Origin: Pseudomonas nitroreducens NBRC 12694
GTDB lineage: Bacteria > Pseudomonadota > Gammaproteobacteria > Pseudomonadales > Pseudomonadaceae
Assembly: GCF_002091755.1 (NCBI RefSeq)
Contig: NZ_BDAI01000001.1
Coordinates: 62,001-126,000, forward strand
Reading direction: 5' to 3'
DNA length: 64,000 nt
Below the pieces are notes generated by a model. The model did no database searches. It was given only the letters and a program-made list of their open reading frames with translations, and was not told where the DNA came from. Positions 17,095 to 25,443 of the stretch are shown piece by piece. Every line of letters begins with the position of its first letter. Positions within the stretch are counted from its first letter, which is position 1. The position numbers were made by a program, and so were the translations under genes.

Positions 17095-18678
17095 TCACTC
17101 GTCCTCCCGCGCCGGAATCCACCACTCCTCGCCGCGCACCGTGCGGATGTATTCCGGCCAGCGGAAGCGGTGCGGGACCTTGAAGTCCTTCGGCAGCAAC
17201 GGCGCCTGCCACTGCTCGCCACCGATGCCGCCGCCGGTACGCTGGTTGAACTCGCGGGTCGCCTCGGCCAGCAGATCGGCATCGGTGAACAGCTCGATCA
17301 GTGTGCTGCCGATGGTCTTCGACGCCACGTCGATCATCGGGTCGATGGTCTCGCGGATGCCGCCCAGGGCGTTGGATACCCAGTCCGGATAGGTGAAGCC
17401 CAAGGGTGCGCTGAGCATCGGCCGGGCCACGTAGAGGCGCACGGTCGGGCAGTGCCAGGTGTATTCGGGGTAATCGTCGGAGGTCAGGTACTTCTGCCAC
17501 GCCGGCATCTGCAGGCGCATCTGCCGCTCGCATTCCTGCGGCTCGATCAGCGCCTGGGTGGCCGGCAGGAAGGGCTCGTCCATGGGGTCGAGGCCGAGGT
17601 TCGCCTGGATTTCCCGCGCCACGGCGATGGCCTTTTCGCCCCAGGTCGGCGCGCCGATGGCGGCGAGGTTGTCGTAGCAAGCCTGCGCCAGTGCGTGGTT
17701 GGCCAACCCGCCACGGGACTTGCAGACCCAGGTCTTCTTCCACTGGCAGCCGGTGGCCATGGCCGCGGCGGCGGCGTTGTTGTCCATCACCGTGGAGATG
17801 GTCTCGGCCTGCTCGATGGAGTCGCAACGCAGCAGGTACTGGATCTGCGAGATGTGCGGCGGCAGGTTGTCGGCGGTGGCCTGGCCGGCGGTGAGGATGG
17901 CCTCGTTGAAGCTCCACAGCCCGGTAAACGGCAGCGTCGAGCGGCGCAGGCTTTCGTTCAGCGTGTAGAAGTGCACCAGCGCATCGTTGGCGCCCGGCGC
18001 GCGAGCCGCGAGGTGGTTCTGCGGGATCGGGCTGTAGCGGTCGGCGGCAATCCAGTTCTGCGGGTCTTCGCAGGTGAAGGTGTAGATGTACGAGTAAGCG
18101 ATGCCGCAGTGCGTGTCCCAGGTGGTGGTGTTGTTCAGCGGCAGCATGTAGGTGGGGTGGAAGCTGACGGCGGCGTCGAGGTCGTCGTAGTAGCCCTTGG
18201 CGGCGTGCACGGGCTTGGAGGCGCGCAGCTTTTCCGCCGGCTCGCCGAAGAACCTGATGGTACCGGCGATGCCGAATTCCAGCATCGCCGCCTTGGCCGC
18301 CAGCACGCCGCCCAGGGCGCTGATGCCCAGCGCGGAATGCGGGTCGGTATGGCCGGGCGCGTATTTCGACAGGCCCTCGCGCGGCATTGGTTTGGTCGCC
18401 GCCGCCTGGCAGTTGCCCGGCACCGCGTCGTATTCGGCATAGGTGGCGAGGATGGGCCCTTCGCCGTTGCTGAAGGTGGCGACGAAGGCGGTGGGCATGC
18501 CGCCACTGCCCTCTTCCACCGTGAAGCCTTCGCGGCGCAGCAATTCCACGTACCAGGCGCAGGACTTGTACTCGCGGAAGGCCGGCTCGGCGAAATGCCA
18601 GATCACCTGGTGCCAGTCGGACAGCTGCTGGCGGTGCTCGTCGATCCACTGCTGGACGTAGGCCTTGAATTTCGACAT
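17095..18678 (-). CDS. M20D-family amidohydrolase, AbgB (p-aminobenzoyl-glutamate hydrolase B)-like
   Basis: 527 aa from the ATG at 18678, which follows GAGGAAGCCGCC. Visible features are the N-terminal WHQVIWHFAEPAFREYKS, the metal-site region YAEYDAVPGNCQA, GHTDPHSALGISALG and the catalytic Glu region RFFGEPAEKLR, all typical of M20D aminoacylases. It is longer than E. coli AbgB and has a C-terminal extension to EEWWIPARED. Such enzymes split N-acyl amino acids using two divalent metals. The divergent LysR gene is the likely regulator. Confidence 0.85.
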   Translation of the reverse strand: MSKFKAYVQQWIDEHRQQLSDWHQVIWHFAEPAFREYKSCAWYVELLRREGFTVEEGSGGMPTAFVATFSNGEGPILATYAEYDAVPGNCQAAATKPMPREGLSKYAPGHTDPHSALGISALGGVLAAKAAMLEFGIAGTIRFFGEPAEKLRASKPVHAAKGYYDDLDAAVSFHPTYMLPLNNTTTWDTHCGIAYSYIYTFTCEDPQNWIAADRYSPIPQNHLAARAPGANDALVHFYTLNESLRRSTLPFTGLWSFNEAILTAGQATADNLPPHISQIQYLLRCDSIEQAETISTVMDNNAAAAAMATGCQWKKTWVCKSRGGLANHALAQACYDNLAAIGAPTWGEKAIAVAREIQANLGLDPMDEPFLPATQALIEPQECERQMRLQMPAWQKYLTSDDYPEYTWHCPTVRLYVARPMLSAPLGFTYPDWVSNALGGIRETIDPMIDVASKTIGSTLIELFTDADLLAEATREFNQRTGGGIGGEQWQAPLLPKDFKVPHRFRWPEYIRTVRGEEWWIPAREDE

Positions 18679-18726
18679 GGCGGCTTCCTCATCGTTGCCT
18701 GTTGTTGTTGTCGTGTGGCCTAGTAT

Positions 18727-18789
18727 TGGTGAAGCGGAATTCGCAACAAGCGCAGGATTTCGCCACCCCATGTCCGGTTAGTTTCACCA
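18727..18789. promoter_or_regulatory. Divergent promoter with inverted TGGTGAA / TTCACCA arms
   Basis: TGGTGAA (18727-18733) and TTCACCA (18783-18789) face each other between the amidohydrolase and LysR genes. This could be a LysR binding region, but the arms are short and 49 bp apart, so it is tentative. Confidence 0.35.
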
Positions 18790-18808
18790 GTCGAGAATTG
18801 GACCGCCC

Positions 18809-19747
18809 ATGCACTTTCCTTCGATGACCGCCCTGCGCGCGCTGGATGCCGTGGCCCGGCTGGGCAGTGTGTCCGCCGCCGCCACGGAGCTGAACCTCAC
18901 CCGCAGCGCGGTCAGCCACCGCATCGCCACGCTGGAGGAACGCCTGGGCTTCGCCCTGACCGAGCGCACCGGGCGCGGCATCCGCCTGACCTATCGGGGC
19001 GAGAGGTATGCGCGCGACGTGCAGCGCATCCTCGCGGAGGTGCAACTGGCCGGCAGCAGCTTCGACGAGCAGCAGGTCAGCGGGCCGCTGTGCGTGAGTT
19101 GCAACCCCGGCTTCGCCACCTACTGGCTATGCCAGCACCTGGGGGATTTCCTCGCGCAATACCCGCAGGTGCAGTTGCACGTGGTGACGCCGCGCGTGCC
19201 GCAGGACACCAGCGCCAGCGATGCCGACCTGTTCATCGCCTACGGCAGCGGCGACTGGCCGAACCAGACCGTGGAGCAACTGGTGGCCCTGCACTTCTTC
19301 CCGGTGTGCAGCCCGCGCCTGATCCACTCGCGCGGCGGCCTGACGCAGCCGGCGGACCTGGCCCACTACACGCTGCTGCACATGAACGATTTCGCCGATT
19401 GGCGCCTGTGGCTGGGCGCCGTGGGCGCGAGTGCCATCGACCACCGCTCCGGCGTGCTGTTCGCCGACGCGCCCTGCACCATCGCCGCCTGCATTGCAGC
19501 CCAGGGCGTGGCCATCGGCGACAACCTGCTCAGTGGCGATGCCCTGGCGCGCGGCCTGCTGGTGCGCCCGTTCGACATCACCATCCAGTCCAGCCGCGGC
19601 TATTTCCTGGTGACCGACCCGGTGAAGGCCGAGCGCCCGGTGGTGAAGGCCTTCAGCCAATGGCTCAAGGCCCGTGTCGCCGCCACCACGCAGAACGCCA
19701 GCGACCTCAGCCGCCCGCCGCTGGCGATTCCCGAAGAAGCGCGCTGA
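18809..19747 (+). CDS. LysR-family regulator, GcvA-like
   Basis: 312 aa. The start MHFPSMTALRALDAVARLGSVS with HTH LNLTRSAVSHRIATLEERLG matches the GcvA-like subgroup. The effector domain has VCSPRL and AAQGVAIGDNLL, both common in that group. It diverges from the M20D amidohydrolase and is convergent, 3 bp apart, with the ornithine cyclodeaminase-like gene. Confidence 0.9.
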   Translation: MHFPSMTALRALDAVARLGSVSAAATELNLTRSAVSHRIATLEERLGFALTERTGRGIRLTYRGERYARDVQRILAEVQLAGSSFDEQQVSGPLCVSCNPGFATYWLCQHLGDFLAQYPQVQLHVVTPRVPQDTSASDADLFIAYGSGDWPNQTVEQLVALHFFPVCSPRLIHSRGGLTQPADLAHYTLLHMNDFADWRLWLGAVGASAIDHRSGVLFADAPCTIAACIAAQGVAIGDNLLSGDALARGLLVRPFDITIQSSRGYFLVTDPVKAERPVVKAFSQWLKARVAATTQNASDLSRPPLAIPEEAR

Positions 19748-19750
19748 GCG

Positions 19751-20812
19751 TCAGGCGATGCGGCGCAGCCCTTTGCGCGCCTTGCCGGAGCGGGTGTAGC
19801 GGAACAGGTCCTTGGGATCGTTGTCCTCGTCCTCGCTCCACGGCACCAGGTCGATGCGCTCGCCGAGGTCCAGGCGGCTGGCCTGTTCGTTCACGTAGCG
19901 CAGTGCCGAGTAGTCTTCGAGCGCGAAGCCGACCGAGTCGAAGATGGTCACCTGCTCGGCGCTGTCACGCCCGCCGACCTGGCCGGCCAGTACCCGCCAC
20001 AGATCGGTTACCGGGAAGTCCGCCGGCATCTGCTGGATCTCGCCCTCGACGCGCGATTGCGGCTCGTACTCGACGAACACCTTGCCGGCGCGCAGGACGT
20101 CGGCATGCAGCTCGGTCTTGCCCGGGCAGTCACCACCCACGCCGTTGATGTGCATGCCCGGCTCGATCATTTCCGGAGTGAGGATGGTCGCGTAGGCCTT
20201 GTCGGCGGTTACCGTGGTGACGATGTCGGCGCCGCGCACCGCTTCGGCGGTGGAACCGGCGCGGATGATCTTCAGGTTGGGGAAGTCCGACAGGTTGCGG
20301 ATCAGTTTTTCAGTGGCCTGCGGATCGATGTCGTAGACGGCGATTTCCTCGATGCCCAGGTGGTGATGGAAGGCCAGCGCCTGGAACTCGCTCTGCGCGC
20401 CGTTGCCGATCAGCGCCATGCGTCGCGAGTCCGGACGCGCCAGGGCGCGGGCAGCCATCAGCGAGGTAGCGCAGGTGCGCAGCGCGGTGGCCACGGTCAG
20501 CTCGGAGAGCAGCACCGGATAACCCGTCTCGACATCGGCCAGCACGCCGAAGGCCATGACGGTGAACAGCCCGCGCTGGGTGTTCTGCGGGTGGCCGTTG
20601 ACGTACTTGAAGGCATAGCGGGCGGTGTCGGACACCGGCATCAGTTCGATGACACCGATCTCGGAATGGTTGGCGACGCGGGCGGATTTGTCGAAGGACT
20701 CCCAGCGCACGAAGTCCTGAGCGATGGTGTCGGCGAGTTCGCCGATGAAGCGGGCGACACCGATCTGCTGGACCAGTTGGGACATCGTGGGGACGTCGAC
20801 GAAGCGGGTCAT
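19751..20812 (-). CDS. Ornithine cyclodeaminase / mu-crystallin family enzyme
   Basis: 353 aa from the ATG at 20812, preceded by a strong GGAGG. The NAD-binding motif is IGNGAQSEFQALAF, and LSELTVATALRTCATS and NGVGGDCPGKTELHADVL are family landmarks. Length and the C-terminal extension fit true ornithine cyclodeaminases, which turn ornithine to proline plus ammonia; other members reduce ketimines or make alanine. A palindrome-rich leader separates it from an Lrp/AsnC gene on the same strand, so it is probably under that regulator. Confidence 0.88.
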   Translation of the reverse strand: MTRFVDVPTMSQLVQQIGVARFIGELADTIAQDFVRWESFDKSARVANHSEIGVIELMPVSDTARYAFKYVNGHPQNTQRGLFTVMAFGVLADVETGYPVLLSELTVATALRTCATSLMAARALARPDSRRMALIGNGAQSEFQALAFHHHLGIEEIAVYDIDPQATEKLIRNLSDFPNLKIIRAGSTAEAVRGADIVTTVTADKAYATILTPEMIEPGMHINGVGGDCPGKTELHADVLRAGKVFVEYEPQSRVEGEIQQMPADFPVTDLWRVLAGQVGGRDSAEQVTIFDSVGFALEDYSALRYVNEQASRLDLGERIDLVPWSEDEDNDPKDLFRYTRSGKARKGLRRIA

Positions 20813-20998
20813 GGTGGGACCTCCGATTGTTGTGATTGGCGTCTTCTGATTGGACTGCAGCCCGCCTCCGCCGTGTCTCGAACAGCGGGCACAACAAGGT
20901 CGCAGAGGCCCTGGAACAGGTCTGCACGTCAGAGAGGGGCAAGACGATTTTCCCACTCGCCGTGGTGAAATCCCGGCTGTAATACGGGCTCGCGCCGG

Positions 20999-21042
20999 CC
21001 GATCCGGCTGTATTGGCGAGCGCAACAGCCGATTCGGCTGTG
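20999..21042. promoter_or_regulatory. Repeated CCGAT-CGGCTGT sites, probable Lrp/AsnC operators
   Basis: ACAGCCGA-T-TCGGCTGT (21026-21042) is a 17-bp palindrome with perfect 8-bp arms. GGCCGATCCGGCTGT (20998-21012) is a second, imperfect copy, and CCCGGCTGTAA near 20974 is a third half-site. Their spacing is close to 30 bp. They lie between the Lrp-family gene and the ornithine cyclodeaminase-like gene it probably controls. Confidence 0.6.
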
Positions 21043-21121
21043 CGTATAGCAGCCCTCGACAGGCCGATATTGCAGGCGGAAAACCCAAGGAACTGGCGCC
21101 GCCGGAGGGGGCGCCGGAGGG

Positions 21122-21604
21122 CTAGCTGGCGGATTCCTTGATGGTCGTCAGCTCGGGATGGGCAACCAGCTTGTCGATGTGCAGGCTCTCGTCGTTCAGC
21201 CAGGTTTCGGTCAGCGCGCGGTAGTGCTCCATGTCCCGGCAGCGCATGCGCACGCTGTAGTCGAAGGTCCCGCTGATCAGCTGGCAGTGCAGCACTTCCG
21301 GGCAGGCGATGACGCGGGCCTCGAAGGCCTTCTGGGCGCTGCGGCCGCTCTGGTTCGACAGTGCGACCAGTACCAGCAGCGAGAGCCCGGCGGAAATCTT
21401 CTGCTCGTCGATGACCGCGCTGTAGCCACGGATGATGCCGTGTCGCTCCAGCTTGCGGACGCGCTCCTGGCAGGGGCGCGGGGTGAGGTGCACGAGGGCG
21501 GACAGCTTGCCGTAGGTGATGCGGCCCTGGTGACGGAGGATGCGGATGATCTCCTCGTCGATGCGGTCCAGGGTGAAGGGGCTGTCCTGATCTTTCCTGC
21601 TCAT
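21122..21604 (-). CDS. Lrp/AsnC-family transcriptional regulator
   Basis: 160 aa from the ATG at 21604. The N-terminal HTH (IDEEIIRILRHQGRITYGKLSALVHLTPRPCQERVRKLE) is followed by IIRGYSAVIDEQK and an RAM ligand-binding domain. Such proteins form octamers on DNA and sense amino acids. It sits between an APC permease and an ornithine cyclodeaminase-like gene, all on the minus strand. Repeated palindromes lie in the downstream gap. Confidence 0.92.
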   Translation of the reverse strand: MSRKDQDSPFTLDRIDEEIIRILRHQGRITYGKLSALVHLTPRPCQERVRKLERHGIIRGYSAVIDEQKISAGLSLLVLVALSNQSGRSAQKAFEARVIACPEVLHCQLISGTFDYSVRMRCRDMEHYRALTETWLNDESLHIDKLVAHPELTTIKESAS

Positions 21605-21723
21605 GATGCTTCGCGATGATTCGTCAGTCGTGCCGGCTTCCCTGCCCCGGCGAAAGCAGTCGGTGGAGGCACTGCCCGCCACCGACCCGGATCTTTATGG
21701 GGCACGCCCCGCCGTCTGTCAAA

Positions 21724-21756
21724 GTGCGCCGTGCCGTCTGCGACAGCACGGCGCAC
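21724..21756 (-). terminator. Probable terminator after the APC permease gene
   Basis: GTGCGCCGTGC and GCACGGCGCAC form a perfect 11-bp stem with an 11-nt loop, just beyond the permease stop. On the minus strand it is followed by TTTG, a short T tract. Confidence 0.6.
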
Positions 21757-21760
21757 CCGG

Positions 21761-23104
21761 TCAGATTTCCCGCGCCAGCTCGCTGCCGTTGCCACGTCGG
21801 CTGAGCACCGCGAGGTACACCAGGCCGATGGCGATCCAGCCCACCCCCAGCTCCTGCGCTTCACGGCTCATGCTGAACAGCACGTAGGCGATGATCACCA
21901 GCCCCACCAGCGGGAACACCAGGTGGCGCAGCACCCGGCCGCTCTTCTGGCGGATGAAGTAGTGGTTGATCACCGCGATGTGCAGCAGGCAGAAGCCGGT
22001 CAGCGCGCCGAAGTTGACCAGCGAGGTGAGCACGTCCGGCGAGTCGAGGAAGTAGATGCCGATGCCCAGCGACAACACACCCACCAGGTACAGGCTGATG
22101 TGCGGGGTCTGGTATTTCGGGTGCACCTTGGCCAGCACGCGCGGCAGCTTGCCGTCGCGGGCCATGGAGTACAGCAGACGGGAAACCGCAGCCTGCGAAG
22201 TGATGGAGACGGTCACGCCCCAGGCCAGCGCAGTGGCCACTGCGGTCAGCGTGGACAGCCAGCTGCCGCCGGCCGCTTCGGCGATCTCGTAGAAGGCGGT
22301 GTCCGCCGACTTGAAGGTCATGCCGGCGGCAAGGTCGGTGGCCAGCCAGGTCTGTACGATGAAGATGGCGCCCATGACGAACAGCGCGATCAGCGAGGCG
22401 CGGCCGATCTGCTTGGCCGGGTCGCCCTTGACCTCTTCGGCGAGAGTGGAAATCGCGTCGAAACCGAGGAACGACAGCACCGCGATGGACACCGCCTTCA
22501 TCACCAGGCCGAGGTTGAAATGCTCCGGTTGCAGCAGCGGCTCAAGCGTCAGCCGGCCATTGCCCATGCCACCCTGCAGCGCCTGGTAACCAACGACCAG
22601 GAAGATCGCCAGGACCACCAGTTCGGCGATCAGGAACAGCAGGTTGAAGCGGGCCGCCAGGGTGATGCCGCGCAGGTTGATGAGCGTGGCGGACACCAGG
22701 AAGATCAGCATGAACGCAAGCTTGGGAATCGCCGGGAACAGGTGGTTCAGCGCCAGCGCGCTGAACACGTAGAGCAACGGCGGGATCAGCAGGTAGTCCA
22801 GCAGCAGGACCCAGCCGGCGATGAAGCCGACGTTGGGGTGGATGCCGCGCTGGGCGTAGGAGTACACCGAGCCGGCGATAGGAAACGCGCGGGACATCGC
22901 GCCATAGCTCAGCGCGGTGAAGAGCATCGCCACCATGCCCACCAGGTAGGCCATCGGCACCATGCCGTGGGCGTCCGCGTGGACCCAGCCGTAAACGCCG
23001 AAGGGCGCGATCGGGATCATGAAGATCATCCCGTAGATCACCAGGTCGCCGAGCGTCAGGCTGCGGCGGAGTTGTTGCTTGTATCCGAACTGTTCGATAG
23101 CCAC
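21761..23104 (-). CDS. APC-superfamily amino-acid/polyamine permease
   Basis: 447 aa with about 12 hydrophobic segments. The N-terminus LTLGDLVIYGMIFMIPIAPFGVYG and the segment FLGFDAISTLAEEVKGDPAKQIGRA are typical of APC permeases close to PuuP-type putrescine importers. Substrate choice cannot be read from sequence. Between it and the N-formylglutamate amidohydrolase-like gene upstream lies a 140-bp hairpin repeat, so co-transcription with that operon is uncertain. Confidence 0.85.
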   Translation of the reverse strand: MAIEQFGYKQQLRRSLTLGDLVIYGMIFMIPIAPFGVYGWVHADAHGMVPMAYLVGMVAMLFTALSYGAMSRAFPIAGSVYSYAQRGIHPNVGFIAGWVLLLDYLLIPPLLYVFSALALNHLFPAIPKLAFMLIFLVSATLINLRGITLAARFNLLFLIAELVVLAIFLVVGYQALQGGMGNGRLTLEPLLQPEHFNLGLVMKAVSIAVLSFLGFDAISTLAEEVKGDPAKQIGRASLIALFVMGAIFIVQTWLATDLAAGMTFKSADTAFYEIAEAAGGSWLSTLTAVATALAWGVTVSITSQAAVSRLLYSMARDGKLPRVLAKVHPKYQTPHISLYLVGVLSLGIGIYFLDSPDVLTSLVNFGALTGFCLLHIAVINHYFIRQKSGRVLRHLVFPLVGLVIIAYVLFSMSREAQELGVGWIAIGLVYLAVLSRRGNGSELAREI

Positions 23105-23220
23105 GGGGCACTTCCTCTGGGAACGGCAGCTTTTAGGGTTCGGCGCTCATGCGCTGAATTGTTGTTGTTTTCAGAACCTGCCCGGCCGCTGCAGCACATC
23201 GGGTCGGGCTGGGGTCCTCA

Positions 23221-23360
23221 GAGCCTGCTTACGACCTCGCGAGCTAGAGCCGTAGTAGGCGAAAAGCGCCCGAAGAGCGGAGTTTACGAGCCGTAAATGA
23301 GCATCTGAGGGCGCTTTTCAACGCCCTACGGCCGACGCGCAGCAGGTCGTAAACAGGCTC
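23221..23360. repeat. 140-bp nested-hairpin repeat element (MITE-like)
   Basis: The ends GAGCCTGCTTACGACCT (23221-23237) and AGGTCGTAAACAGGCTC (23344-23360) are inverted copies with one mismatch. Inside are three further symmetric pairs: GCCGTAG/CTACGGC (23250 and 23326), GAAAAGCGCCC/GGGCGCTTTTC (23261-23271 and 23309-23319), and a central TTTACG-AGC-CGTAAA (23283-23297). The whole unit can fold into one long hairpin. No coding capacity is visible. The right end touches the stop codon of the neighbouring gene. Confidence 0.8.
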
Positions 23361-24113
23361 TCAGAGCCAGGGAGCCAGGCGTACTGCCCAGGCTTCCACC
23401 CCTTGCGGGGTCCGCAGTCCGTCATTGCGGATTTCGATCAGCACGGCATCCACGCCGCGCTCGTCGCCATGTACCGGGACGGTCATGTCCTCCAGCGGGT
23501 CGATCACATAGGGTTGGTTGGCGCCGATCTCCTCCCCGCTCTCCCGCAGCCCCGCCACCATGCGCTCGGCATAGGCCTCGGCCTTGGCGTAGAGCACCCC
23601 GGCGACCCAAGGGCGAGCTTCGCCGCGATAGCTCGGGGTGAAGCTGTGCACGCCGACCAGGCGAGTCGGCCGGGCAGCGGCCAGGCGCTCGTCGAGCAGC
23701 GCGGCCAGCTGTCGGTGGAAGGGCTCGAACAGGCAAGCCACCCTCTCCTGCCGGGCGGCCGCGCTCAGGTTGCGGTTGCCGGGAATCGGGTAGATCTCGC
23801 TGTGCTCGGGAATCGCATCCGGGGCGGACAGCGGACGGTTGAGGTCGATCAGTAGGCGCGAGTAGTTGGCCACCAGCAGCGTGGCGTCCAGGCGCGCCGA
23901 CAGCTCGCGGGCCAGGTCCAGCGCGCCGATGTCCCAGGCGATGTGCTCGGCGGCCGCCGCGTCGTCCAGGCCCAGTTGCGCCAGCTCCTCGGGGATGTAG
24001 CGGCTGGCGTGCTCGCAGACCAGCAGCACCGGGCTCTTGCCCTGCGGGTTGACGATCTCGAACGGCGGGCGCCGGTAAAAGCCGGATTCAGTAGAACTTT
24101 GCATAGGATTCAC
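23361..24113 (-). CDS. N-formylglutamate amidohydrolase family protein
   Basis: 250 aa. The region PVLLVCEHASRYIPEEL followed by HIAWDIGALDLAREL and the later VGVHSFTP are typical of the HutG-type N-formylglutamate deformylase family (zinc hydrolases). The start is a GTG at 24113 or an ATG at 24104, both inside the end of the upstream glutamine-synthetase-like gene. The stop codon lies at the border of a hairpin repeat. In this operon it may cut an N-acyl- or gamma-glutamyl-type amide instead of N-formylglutamate; that is inferred. Confidence 0.85.
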   Translation of the reverse strand: MNPMQSSTESGFYRRPPFEIVNPQGKSPVLLVCEHASRYIPEELAQLGLDDAAAAEHIAWDIGALDLARELSARLDATLLVANYSRLLIDLNRPLSAPDAIPEHSEIYPIPGNRNLSAAARQERVACLFEPFHRQLAALLDERLAAARPTRLVGVHSFTPSYRGEARPWVAGVLYAKAEAYAERMVAGLRESGEEIGANQPYVIDPLEDMTVPVHGDERGVDAVLIEIRNDGLRTPQGVEAWAVRLAPWL

Positions 24114-25428
24114 AGAGTTGTTCTTCGCTGAGTTCGCGGGTCAGGGCCAGTTCCTGGCGCTTCATGGCGACGTAGGTCTGCAGCAGGGCCGGCGGCAGCT
24201 GGGCGCAGAGTTCGGTATCGGCCAGCAGCAGGCGCTGGGCCTCCTCCAGCGAACCGGGCAGCGACTGGATGCCCAGCTCGGCGCGCTGCGCATCGCTGAG
24301 GCTGTGCGGATCGACATCGGTGACCGCCGACAGCGGCAGTTCCTGCTGCATGCCCAGGCGCCCGGCGATCAGCACGGCGGCCATGGCCAGGTGCGGGCTG
24401 GCGGTGGCGTCCATCGGGCGGAACTCCAGGTTGAACTGGCGTGCCTTGGGCTTGCCGCCGATCTCCACCACCGGACAGATGCGCAGCGCGGCTTCGCGGT
24501 TGCGCAGCCCCAGGCAGGCGTAGGCGGCGCTCCAGTGGTGCGGCTTCAGCCGCAGGTAGGAAACCGCCGTCGGCGCGGTGAGCGCACACAGCGCCGGCAG
24601 GTGACGCAGCACGCCGGCGGCCCAGTGCTCGGCGAGCTTCGACAGGTTGCTCGGCGCGGCCTCGTCGTAGAACACCGGGGTGCCATCCAGGCGTTGCAGG
24701 CTCAGGTGCAGGTGCACGCCGTTGGTCACGGCGCCGGGCGCCAGCAGGGGTGTGAAAGTGCTGCGCCAGCCGAACTGGCGGGCCATCTCACGGGTGACTT
24801 CGCGGACGTTCACCGCGCGGTCCGCAGCAGCAACGCCCTGGGTCGGCCGGCAGGTGACCTCGTACTGGTTGCGGCCGTACTCGGGCAGGAACATTTCCGG
24901 CTCGGCGCCGATCTGCTCCAGCGCGCTCATCAGCCAGCCGCCGAAGTTGCCGGTCTGCCGCTGCGCCTGCAGGGAGAAGGCGGCGGCACGCTCGTCCGGC
25001 AGGCCGAGCAGGTTGAATTCGTGTTCGAAGGCGGCGGTGACCTGCAGGCCCAGTTCGCGGTAGCGGGCGATCTCGTCGCGCAGCAGCGTACGCGGGCAGA
25101 CCGGCCACGGCGCGCCAGTGGTCGTCACCAGGTCGCCGTGCAGGTAATCCAGCGGCGCGGCCTGGGAATCGGGGCCGTTTTCCAGGCGCACCCGGCTGCT
25201 CGGGTCGGGCAGCAGGCGCAGGTCGCCATGGCTGCCCCAGGGGTTGTCGTCGGCAATGATGTCCTGCGGCGTCAGCGCGCTGTTGGCAGGCACCCAGCCA
25301 CAGCCGGTGGCCAGTTGCTCGGCGACTTCCGATTCGGGAAGCGAGCGGCCGCGGGTGATGCCGCAGAGGTCGGTGGTGACGAAGCTGGTCAGGCGCATCG
25401 GAGCGGGATTGTTATTGTTCTGACTCAT
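24088..25428 (-). CDS. Glutamine synthetase family ligase (gamma-glutamyl-amine ligase type)
   Basis: 446 aa from an ATG with GGGAGAACGTC upstream. Catalytic-site segments are present: AFEHEFNLL and GRNQYEVTCRP (metal-binding Glu), NGVHLHLSL (ammonium/ATP His) and FNLEFRPMDATASPHLA. A canonical GlnA adenylylation site is not obvious, and the protein is shorter than GlnA. In family terms it is closest to PuuA / gamma-glutamylpolyamine synthetases, which join glutamate to an amine using ATP. It lies 15 bp after the isochorismatase-like gene. The amine is unknown. Confidence 0.85.
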   Translation of the reverse strand: MSQNNNNPAPMRLTSFVTTDLCGITRGRSLPESEVAEQLATGCGWVPANSALTPQDIIADDNPWGSHGDLRLLPDPSSRVRLENGPDSQAAPLDYLHGDLVTTTGAPWPVCPRTLLRDEIARYRELGLQVTAAFEHEFNLLGLPDERAAAFSLQAQRQTGNFGGWLMSALEQIGAEPEMFLPEYGRNQYEVTCRPTQGVAAADRAVNVREVTREMARQFGWRSTFTPLLAPGAVTNGVHLHLSLQRLDGTPVFYDEAAPSNLSKLAEHWAAGVLRHLPALCALTAPTAVSYLRLKPHHWSAAYACLGLRNREAALRICPVVEIGGKPKARQFNLEFRPMDATASPHLAMAAVLIAGRLGMQQELPLSAVTDVDPHSLSDAQRAELGIQSLPGSLEEAQRLLLADTELCAQLPPALLQTYVAMKRQELALTRELSEEQLCESYAKFY

Positions 25429-25443
25429 GACGTTCTCCCGGCC

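Noticed and set aside
16957..18723. Plus-strand ORF of 588 codons
   Set aside because: Antisense to the M20D amidohydrolase gene; no motif.
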